From: Rhizobium sp. Q54
GTDB lineage: Bacteria > Bacteroidota > Bacteroidia > Flavobacteriales > Flavobacteriaceae
DNA length: 9,171 nt
Direction of reading: 5' to 3'
Assembly (NCBI GenBank): GCA_943324395.2
Contig: CALPLL020000064.1
Location: 1 to 9,171 of the forward strand
In this document: positions 1 through 5,657 of the stretch, one piece after another
How positions within the stretch are numbered: position 1 is the first letter of the stretch
Layout of the letters: every line of letters begins with the position of its first letter
Notes under the pieces: generated by a model
Seen by the model: the letters and a program-made list of their open reading frames with translations, nothing else
Told to the model about the DNA's origin: nothing
The model's database searches: none
Position numbers and translations under genes: made by a program

Positions 1-192
1 CAAAATGCCGAAGGTGTAAAAAAGCAAATCTATTTTGCAAATCCTGAAGTGGAACAAAATAATGCGATTTTAGACGAATTAGATTCCTTCGCAGATGCCA
101 TAAATAATAACACAACTCCCGTTGTTACTTTAGAACAAGGGACTAATGCGTTACGAGTTGCTTATCAAATAATTGATTGCTTTAATAAATAA
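1..192 (+). CDS. Gfo/Idh/MocA-family oxidoreductase, C-terminal end (partial)
   Basis: An open frame enters from the left edge in phase with base 1 and ends at TAA 190-192, giving the last 63 residues of a longer protein. The visible part reads like the C-terminus of Gfo/Idh/MocA-type NAD(P)-dependent oxidoreductases: an acidic helix (ILDELDSFADAI, about residues 24-35 of the fragment) followed by TTPVVTLEQGTNALRVAYQI. In this family that last segment matches the closing helices where the C-terminal domain packs back on the Rossmann fold. The N-terminal nucleotide-binding domain is outside the window, so neither cofactor nor substrate can be read. The next gene begins 3 nt after the stop, so the two are probably co-transcribed. 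The family assignment rests on a short stretch and is moderate in confidence. Confidence 0.7.
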   Translation, partial: QNAEGVKKQIYFANPEVEQNNAILDELDSFADAINNNTTPVVTLEQGTNALRVAYQIIDCFNK

Positions 193-195
193 TAT

Positions 196-1086
196 ATGAA
201 AATAATAGCTGTAATTGGAGCGGGAACAATGGGTAATGGAATTGCTCACACCTTTGCTCAAAGCGGATTCACCGTCAAATTAATTGACATTTCTGAGAAA
301 TCTCTGGATAAAGGAATGGCAACTATTGCTACTAATTTAGATAGAATGGTGGCTAAAGGAACTATTACCGAAGAGGATAAATTCAAAACTATTTCCAATA
401 TTATTACTTATACTGATATTAAAGATGGTGTTGTAGGTGTTGATTTAGTGGTTGAAGCGGCAACAGAAAACGTAGAATTAAAATTGAATATTTTCAAACA
501 ACTAAATGAAGTTTGTTCTCACAATACAATTTTGGCAACCAACACTTCTTCTATTTCAATTACTCAAATAGGATCTGTAGTAGCTCATCCTGAAAGAGTT
601 ATCGGAATGCACTTCATGAATCCGGTGCCAATTATGAAATTGGTAGAAATTATTCGTGGTTATAACACTTCAGATGAAGTTACAAAAATTATCATGGATT
701 TATCTGAAAAATTAGGTAAAACTCCTGTTGAAGTAAATGATTATCCTGGATTTGTAGCCAATAGAATTTTGATGCCAATGATAAATGAAGCAATTGAAAC
801 CTTATACAACAAAGTGGCTGGTGTTTATGAGATTGATACTGTTATGAAATTAGGAATGGGACAACCAATGGGTCCGCTACAATTAGCAGATTTTATTGGA
901 CTTGACGTATGTTTAGCTATTTTAAATGTAATGCATGACGGATTTAAAAACCCAAAATATGCTCCTTGCCCACTCTTAGTTAATATGGTTCGTGCGGGGA
1001 AATTAGGTTCAAAATCTGGCGAAGGTTTCTACGATTATAGCGAGAGTAAAAAAGCGGAGAAAATTGCGAAACAATTTATTTCTTAA
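196..1086 (+). CDS. 3-hydroxybutyryl-CoA / 3-hydroxyacyl-CoA dehydrogenase (NAD-dependent)
   Basis: A 296-aa cytoplasmic enzyme that interconverts (S)-3-hydroxyacyl-CoA and 3-oxoacyl-CoA with NAD(H). The N-terminal Rossmann domain (about 1-185) has the dinucleotide loop GAGTMG at 8-13 and an acidic residue, Asp31, at the end of the second strand, which favours NAD over NADP. The catalytic set of the family is present with its usual spacing: Ser118 in NTSS, His139 in GMHFMNPVP, Glu151 and Asn189 in GFVANR. The C-terminal dimerisation domain (about 186-296) has the typical MGPLQLADFIGLD and SGEGFYDY motifs. Length is normal for single-domain Hbd/PaaH proteins. The start at 196 puts Met five residues ahead of the first-strand motif VIGAG, as in the family. 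It lies 3 nt after the upstream oxidoreductase and 11 nt before the yggS-like gene, so it is probably in an operon. No thiolase, crotonase or acyl-CoA dehydrogenase gene is next to it, so fatty-acid oxidation, butanoate and phenylacetate roles cannot be told apart. Confidence 0.93.
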   Translation: MKIIAVIGAGTMGNGIAHTFAQSGFTVKLIDISEKSLDKGMATIATNLDRMVAKGTITEEDKFKTISNIITYTDIKDGVVGVDLVVEAATENVELKLNIFKQLNEVCSHNTILATNTSSISITQIGSVVAHPERVIGMHFMNPVPIMKLVEIIRGYNTSDEVTKIIMDLSEKLGKTPVEVNDYPGFVANRILMPMINEAIETLYNKVAGVYEIDTVMKLGMGQPMGPLQLADFIGLDVCLAILNVMHDGFKNPKYAPCPLLVNMVRAGKLGSKSGEGFYDYSESKKAEKIAKQFIS

Positions 1087-1097
1087 TTGAATATTAA

Positions 1098-1757
1098 ATG
1101 TCAATAAAAGATAAATTACTTAAAATAAAATCGGCATTACCTGAACATGTAACTCTTGTTGCGGTTTCAAAGACAAAGCCTATTTCCGATTTAACGGAAG
1201 CATACAATGCAGGTCAACGCGTGTTTGGAGAAAATAAAATCCAAGAAATGACCGAAAAATGGGAACAAATGCCAAAAGACATTCATTGGCACATGATTGG
1301 GCATATTCAAACCAATAAAGTGAAATTCATGGCTCCTTACGTGAGTTTGATTCATGGAGTTGACAGTTTAAAATTATTGGAAGAAATCAACAAACAAGCG
1401 TTAAAAAACAATAGAATTATAGATTGTTTACTCCAAATACATATTGCAGAAGAAGAAACAAAGTTTGGTTTAAATGAAGATGAACTAGAAGATTTATTAG
1501 TTTCCGAATCATTTAAAAACTTAAAAAATATCAAAATAGTTGGTTTAATGGGAATGGCAACATTTACAAGTAACCAAAACCAAATCAAGAAAGAATTTGA
1601 GTATTTAAAATCGATTTTTGACACAAATAAGTCATTATCAATTGTTAATTGTGATTTGTCAATTCTTTCCATGGGGATGTCAGGCGATTACCAACTTGCA
1701 ATTTCGTGCGGAAGTACTATGGTTCGTATTGGAAGTAGTATCTTTGGAGGACGTTAA
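1098..1757 (+). CDS. YggS/PLPBP family pyridoxal phosphate homeostasis protein
   Basis: A 219-aa single-domain protein of the YggS/PROSC (PLPBP) family. Members bind pyridoxal 5'-phosphate on a TIM barrel like that of alanine racemase. They have no known catalytic activity and help keep free PLP and amino-acid/keto-acid pools in balance. The PLP lysine is Lys25 in VAVSKTKP. Other family signatures follow in order: FGENKIQE (43-50), WHMIGHIQTNK (64-74), the KFG segment (122-124), GLMGM (149-153), the phosphate-binding SMGMSGD (191-197) and the closing MVRIGSSIFGGR (208-219). Length is close to the usual 220-235. There is no signal peptide or membrane segment. It sits 11 nt after the dehydrogenase gene, and its end overlaps or nearly touches the start of the nuclease gene. 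In E. coli yggS has proC-like neighbours; those are absent here. Confidence 0.95.
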   Translation: MSIKDKLLKIKSALPEHVTLVAVSKTKPISDLTEAYNAGQRVFGENKIQEMTEKWEQMPKDIHWHMIGHIQTNKVKFMAPYVSLIHGVDSLKLLEEINKQALKNNRIIDCLLQIHIAEEETKFGLNEDELEDLLVSESFKNLKNIKIVGLMGMATFTSNQNQIKKEFEYLKSIFDTNKSLSIVNCDLSILSMGMSGDYQLAISCGSTMVRIGSSIFGGR

Positions 1758-3141
1758 AAATAACCTTAAACTTATAACTATTTACTGCATACTCGACATA
1801 GAAACCACCGGAGGACAATTCAACGAAGAAGGAATTACAGAAATTGCCATTTATAAATTTGATGGTCACGAAATTGTAGATCAATTTATCAGTTTGGTGA
1901 ATCCTGAAATTCCAATTCAACCCTTTGTAGTAAAATTAACAGGTATAAACAATGACATGTTAAAAAGTGCTCCTAAGTTTTATGAAGTCGCAAAACGTAT
2001 AATTGAAATTACAAATGACTGCGTTTTAGTAGCGCACAATACCGCTTTTGATTATCGAATATTGCGAACAGAATTCAGAAGATTAGGTTTCGATTTTAAT
2101 AAACAAACACTATGTACGGTTGAATTATCACAAAAATTATTACCTGAACAACCCTCCCACAGCTTAGGAAAATTAGTTCGAGCGCTTGGAATTCCAATGG
2201 CAGACAGACATCGAGCTAGCGGCGATGCATTAGCAACATTAAAATTATTTCAATTATTGCTTGCTAAAGACACCGAAAAATCAATAGTACAAGAGTTAAT
2301 TAAAACTGAAGTGCTAAAAGGAATTACTCCAAAATTGTATTCCATAATAGAAAGTGTTACTTCAAATACTGGAGTTTATTATATTCATAATGAAGAAGGT
2401 AAGATAATATATATTGGAAAAAGTAAAAATATTAAAAAAAGAATCAATCAGCATTTTACTGGAATAGATAAAAAATCAATTAAAATACAATCGCAAGTTT
2501 TTAAAGTTACTTTTGAAGAAACTGGAAGTGAATTAATTGCTTTGTTGAAAGAAAGTGAAGAAATTAAAATTCATAAGCCAATTTATAATAGAGCACAAAG
2601 AAAAACTTTATTCAATATTGCATTGTACGCAGAAGAAGATAAAAACGGCTACTTAACCCTGCAACTTCAAAAAGCCGATGGTAGAAAAAAAGAAATAACC
2701 TCTTTTTCAACGCTACAGGAAGCCAAAAACACACTATTCCGAATTACATCTGACTATAATTTATGTCAAAAATTAACGGGTTTATATGTCGCAAATGAGG
2801 CTTGTTTTCAATATAAAATTAAAGAATGTGACGGCGCATGTATTGGTGAAATAACTCCAGAAGTATATAATACAAGGGTTTCGACATTTATCGCTAAAAA
2901 TAGTTTTGAAGATCAAAATATGATTCTCAAGGATAAAGGTAGAACGATTCACGAACGTAGCGCAGTATTAATTGAAAATGGAATTTATAAAGGATACGCA
3001 TTTTATGATTTGAATTATCAAATTCAAAAAATTGAAATTCTCAAAAATATTATTATTCCGATGCAAAATAATAGAGATGCCAGAAACATAATTCAAAGCC
3101 AAATTCGTAAAAATAAATTATTGAAAATTATAAAATTTTAA
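1744..3141 (+). CDS. DnaQ-like 3'-5' exonuclease fused to UvrC/Cho-type GIY-YIG nuclease
   Basis: A two-nuclease protein, probably acting in DNA repair. Residues are numbered from the ATT codon at 1780. The N-terminal DEDDh exonuclease (1 to about 165) has ExoI Asp6-Ile-Glu8-Thr-Thr-Gly, ExoII His86-Asn with Asp91, and ExoIII His144-Arg-Ala-Ser-Gly-Asp149. A UvrC-N-like GIY-YIG domain follows (about 196-275) with GVYYI 198-202, YIGKSKN 211-217, Arg221, metal-ligand Glu258 and Asn270. A UvrC/Cho-like cysteine cluster comes next: Cys329, 342, 350 and 354. The UvrC C-terminal RNase H and HhH domains are absent. The reading frame has no ATG or close GTG before ExoI. The reported start is the TTG at 1744 (465 aa), which overlaps the yggS-like gene by 14 nt. 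My recollection is that flavobacterial homologues begin M-Y-x-I-L-D-I-E-T, which would put the initiator on the ATT at 1780 (453 aa). Upstream in-frame TTGs at 1618, 1696 and 1729 seem less likely. Function is inferred from the domains. Confidence 0.85.
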   Translation: MEDVKNNLKLITIYCILDIETTGGQFNEEGITEIAIYKFDGHEIVDQFISLVNPEIPIQPFVVKLTGINNDMLKSAPKFYEVAKRIIEITNDCVLVAHNTAFDYRILRTEFRRLGFDFNKQTLCTVELSQKLLPEQPSHSLGKLVRALGIPMADRHRASGDALATLKLFQLLLAKDTEKSIVQELIKTEVLKGITPKLYSIIESVTSNTGVYYIHNEEGKIIYIGKSKNIKKRINQHFTGIDKKSIKIQSQVFKVTFEETGSELIALLKESEEIKIHKPIYNRAQRKTLFNIALYAEEDKNGYLTLQLQKADGRKKEITSFSTLQEAKNTLFRITSDYNLCQKLTGLYVANEACFQYKIKECDGACIGEITPEVYNTRVSTFIAKNSFEDQNMILKDKGRTIHERSAVLIENGIYKGYAFYDLNYQIQKIEILKNIIIPMQNNRDARNIIQSQIRKNKLLKIIKF

Positions 3142-3148
3142 TTTTTTT

Positions 3149-3236
3149 GGAGCTATTTCCGGCTATTCGTTGCAATCCATTTTTTGCTTCGTTCCGAGCA
3201 ATAAAATGGGATTTCCACTGCTATCCGGGCTAAAAC
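3149..3236. repeat. Palindromic intergenic element, REP/MITE-like candidate
   Basis: This element fills almost all of the 98-nt gap between the nuclease gene and miaA. It is richer in G+C (about 44% by hand count over 3150-3236) than the surrounding genes. The core is an imperfect inverted repeat: the left arm 3174-3188 pairs with 3197-3213, with two single-base bulges and a short loop around 3189-3196. The flanks carry repeated short words: GCTAT at 3152, 3162 and 3220, ATTTCC at 3155 and 3211, and CCGGCT versus CCGGGCT. From memory, similar sequences (a GGAGCTATTTCC end, a variable hairpin, then GGATTTCCACTGCTATC and GGGCT) recur between genes in Flavobacterium genomes. That could not be checked here. 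It ends 3 nt before the miaA start, so it would form most of any miaA leader. There is no long T-tract directly after the hairpin, so a simple terminator is not a good explanation. Confidence 0.6.
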
Positions 3237-3239
3237 ATT

Positions 3240-4157
3240 ATGAAGTACTTAATCACCATCGTGGGACCAACAGCAATAGGAAAAACTTCCTTAAGCATTG
3301 CTTTGGCACAGCATTTTAATTGTGAAATTCTTTCGTGTGACAGCCGACAATTTTTTAAAGAAATGACAATTGGAACTGCTGTTCCAAATGAATTAGAACT
3401 TTCATCAGCTAAACATCATTTTATACATAACAAATCAATATTTGAAAGTTATAACGTAGGGGACTTCGAAAAAGAAGCTATTTCCAAACTTGACGAACTT
3501 TATAAAACTAATGATTTTGCAATACTTGTTGGCGGCTCTGGACTTTACGTAGATGCAATATTAAAAGGATTCGATGATATTCCTGAAATAAATAAAAGCA
3601 TTAGAGATACTTTAATGTCAGAATTAGAAATTAATGGAATTGTTTATTTGCAAGAAAAATTAAAAAATCTAGATCCAGATTATTATACTGAACTAACTAA
3701 AAAAAATCCTCAAACACTATTAAATCCCCAAAGAATGATGCGTTTTGTGGAGGTTTGTATTGGATCTGGAAAACCCTATTCTTCCTTCATTAATCAGAAA
3801 AAAAATCAAAGAAACTTCACTCCTATTTTAATCGGTTTAGAAGCAAAAAGAGAAACAATATACAGCCGAATAAATCAACGTGTGGATATTATGATAAACG
3901 AAGGTTTATTGGCAGAAGCCCAAAAAGTAATTTCTCATAAAGACTTAAACGCCCTACAAACAGTTGGTTACAAAGAATTATTTAGTTATTTTGATAATGA
4001 AATAACCTTGGAATTTGCAATAGAAGAAATTAAAAAAAATACACGCCGATTCGCAAAACGTCAACTAACTTGGTTTAAGAGAAACCCAGGAACAAAATGG
4101 TTTGAATATGATGTAAACAAAGAAGAAATTATAGAATTTATAAATAATCAAATTTAA
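3240..4157 (+). CDS. miaA: tRNA dimethylallyltransferase MiaA
   Basis: A 305-aa cytoplasmic enzyme that transfers the dimethylallyl group from DMAPP to N6 of A37 in tRNAs that read codons starting with U, the first step toward ms2i6A. The P-loop is GPTAIGKT at 9-16. Asp34 in CDSRQ (33-37) is the expected catalytic base that contacts A37. GTAVPN (45-50) corresponds to the usual IGTAKP region, followed by HHF (59-61). GGSGLY (98-103), NPQR (162-165), TVGYKE (241-246) and the C-terminal RRFAKRQLTWFKR (269-281) are all family signatures. Length is typical. The start is the ATG just after the intergenic palindromic element. The stop lies 1 nt before the thioesterase ATG, so the two are likely translated from the same mRNA. 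There is no hfq or mutL beside it, unlike in gamma-proteobacteria. Confidence 0.97.
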   Translation: MKYLITIVGPTAIGKTSLSIALAQHFNCEILSCDSRQFFKEMTIGTAVPNELELSSAKHHFIHNKSIFESYNVGDFEKEAISKLDELYKTNDFAILVGGSGLYVDAILKGFDDIPEINKSIRDTLMSELEINGIVYLQEKLKNLDPDYYTELTKKNPQTLLNPQRMMRFVEVCIGSGKPYSSFINQKKNQRNFTPILIGLEAKRETIYSRINQRVDIMINEGLLAEAQKVISHKDLNALQTVGYKELFSYFDNEITLEFAIEEIKKNTRRFAKRQLTWFKRNPGTKWFEYDVNKEEIIEFINNQI

Positions 4158-4158
4158 T

Positions 4159-4899
4159 ATGCCAATTTCAACTCAATTCACATCTATTTTAAGCAAAGAT
4201 TGGGAAATTAATTTTACCCAATGCACTCCAAATGGTTTTTTAAAATACACCGATTTATGCAATTTAATTCAGTTAACTGCGGCAGCCCATTCAGAATTAG
4301 GCGGAATTAGTTTTTCTGATATGCAGGAGTTTAATCAAGCTTGGGTTTTAAGTAGGATGCGTGTTGAAATAAAAGAATTACCTAAATGGAAAGACGTTAT
4401 AACTATAAATACTTGGATTAATAGTCTTGAAAACTCTCGTTCAGTTAGAGCTATTGAAGTAGTATTAAATGGTAATAAAATTATAGGTTCCGAAACTTTT
4501 TGGGTAGTCTTCAATACTAAAACTAGAAGACCTGAAGATTTAAAGTTACCTATTTCTCATTTTGAATTATTTCCAGAAAGAAAAGCTACTTTTATAAGTT
4601 TTTCTAAGATAAATATTATCGAATCTTTGGATACAATCAATGAAAAAGAAGTAGTATTATCCGATTTAGATATTGTAAATCATGTTAATAATGTGAAATA
4701 TCTCGAGTGGTGCTTGGATTATGTTGAACCAAAAATCATTCTGAATCAAAAAATAATTTCATTTGAAATGAATTTTTTAAAAGAACTATCTTTATATGAT
4801 AATGTACAAATCAATAAAAGTAATAGTTCCAATAAAATTCAATTTACCATCACAAAAGAAGAAAAAACTAGTTTTGCTTTAGAAATTAACTTAAAATAA
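4159..4899 (+). CDS. Acyl-ACP thioesterase (FatA/FatB-like double hotdog)
   Basis: A 246-aa cytoplasmic protein resembling bacterial members of the acyl-ACP thioesterase family, which release free fatty acids from acyl-ACP (some relatives use acyl-CoA). Two hotdog repeats are visible. The first (about 10-125) has NGFLKYTDLCNLIQLTAAAH (25-44), where the central helix carries Q38 and H44, and ends in WVVFNTKTRRP (115-125). The second (about 160-246) carries the catalytic segment DLDIVNHVNNVKYLEW (169-184). Asp171 and His175 match the plant FatB catalytic Asp and His, and Glu209 in LKEL matches the catalytic Glu. The position of the plant catalytic Asn is Val173 here, with an Asn one residue later. 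The gene starts 1 nt after the miaA stop and ends directly at the terminator hairpin. Chain-length preference cannot be read from the sequence. Confidence 0.85.
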   Translation: MPISTQFTSILSKDWEINFTQCTPNGFLKYTDLCNLIQLTAAAHSELGGISFSDMQEFNQAWVLSRMRVEIKELPKWKDVITINTWINSLENSRSVRAIEVVLNGNKIIGSETFWVVFNTKTRRPEDLKLPISHFELFPERKATFISFSKINIIESLDTINEKEVVLSDLDIVNHVNNVKYLEWCLDYVEPKIILNQKIISFEMNFLKELSLYDNVQINKSNSSNKIQFTITKEEKTSFALEINLK

Positions 4900-4925
4900 A
4901 AAAACTCCGATCACTCGGAGTTTTT
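4900..4925. terminator. Bidirectional rho-independent terminator between convergent operons
   Basis: A perfect 11-bp stem: AAAAACTCCGA (4900-4910), loop TCAC (4911-4914), TCGGAGTTTTT (4915-4925). The six central C/G-rich pairs are flanked by an A-tract on one side and a T-tract on the other, so a U-run follows the hairpin whichever strand is transcribed. It begins on the base after the thioesterase stop codon and ends 5 nt from the stop of the converging response-regulator gene, so it can serve both transcripts. Confidence 0.93.
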
Positions 4926-4930
4926 AATAT

Positions 4931-5650
4931 TTATTTATCTGAAACTTTATTTTTAATCACTAATCTAAATCCTTCACCATGAATATTCAAAATTTCAACA
5001 TTTGGATCTAGCTTTAAGTATTTTCTAAGTTTTGCGATGTAAACGTCCATACTTCTTGAAGTGAAGTAATTGTCATCTCTCCATATTTTTGTTAATGCTA
5101 ACTCTCTCGGCATTAAGTCGTTTTCGTAAAGTACTAATAATTTTAGTAATTCATTTTCTTTTGGAGATAATTTAATCGATTCTTGATCTTTAAAAGTTAA
5201 GAAACGTAATTTAGAATTCAAATGAAATGCGCCAACTTGGAATTCAAATTTTGTAGCATCAGTTTTAGTATCCGTAGATTTTCTTTGAATTATAGCTCTA
5301 ATTTTCATCAGTAAAACCTCTGAATCGAAAGGTTTATTTAGGTAATCATCAGCACCAACTTTGTATCCTTTTAACACATCCTCTTTCATAGATTTAGCTG
5401 TTAAAAAAACAATAGGAACTTCTTTATTCTTTTCTCTAATTTCTTTTGCAAGCGTATATCCATCTTTATAAGGCATCATTACGTCTAGAATGCACAAATC
5501 GTAGGTGTCTTTTTTAAATTTTTCGAACCCTTCCATACCATTTTTTGCTAATGTAACATCAAAATCATTTAGCATTAAATAGTCTTTTAATATGGCTCCG
5601 AAATTTTGATCGTCTTCTACTAAAAGAATTTTTTTGTTGTCTGTTTCCAT
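4931..5650 (-). CDS. rprY: OmpR/PhoB-family response regulator (RprY-like)
   Basis: A 239-aa two-component response regulator. The receiver domain (about 6-122) has the acidic pair Asp13-Asp14, phosphoacceptor Asp56 in CILDVMMP, Thr84 in FLTAK and Lys106 in NKPF. The C-terminal winged helix (about 137-232) has LSPKENELLKLL (161-172) at the start of the DNA-binding domain, SRSMDVYIAKLRKYL (198-212) as the recognition-helix region and IHGEGFRLV (223-231) as the wing. The closest named relative I recognise is RprY of the Bacteroides RprX/RprY pair; the symbol is assigned on that resemblance. The ATG is 7 nt after the stop of the kinase gene, so the two are co-transcribed with the kinase first. 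The target genes are not visible; autoregulation through the repeats ahead of the kinase is a possibility. The stop is followed closely by the shared terminator. Confidence 0.9.
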   Translation of the reverse strand: METDNKKILLVEDDQNFGAILKDYLMLNDFDVTLAKNGMEGFEKFKKDTYDLCILDVMMPYKDGYTLAKEIREKNKEVPIVFLTAKSMKEDVLKGYKVGADDYLNKPFDSEVLLMKIRAIIQRKSTDTKTDATKFEFQVGAFHLNSKLRFLTFKDQESIKLSPKENELLKLLVLYENDLMPRELALTKIWRDDNYFTSRSMDVYIAKLRKYLKLDPNVEILNIHGEGFRLVIKNKVSDK

Positions 5651-5657
5651 AATATTA

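Noticed and set aside
1352..1672. Open frame on the minus strand inside the yggS-like gene
   Set aside because: It lies antisense to a gene with full family motifs, its translation is low-complexity Ser/Phe/Ile-rich sequence, and it shows no recognisable domain.
1746..1750. GGAGG as a Shine-Dalgarno site for the nuclease gene
   Set aside because: It encodes the conserved Gly-Gly-Arg end of the yggS-like protein, lies about 30 nt before the ATT at 1780, and Bacteroidota rarely use Shine-Dalgarno sequences.
1717..1920. Minus-strand open frame across the yggS/nuclease junction
   Set aside because: It is antisense to coding sequence on both sides, has no family resemblance, and is explained by the plus-strand codons.
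3174..3213. Intergenic hairpin as an ordinary rho-independent terminator of the nuclease gene
   Set aside because: The stem has bulges, its paired core is largely A/T, and the sequence following it (ATTTCCACTG) is not a T-tract.
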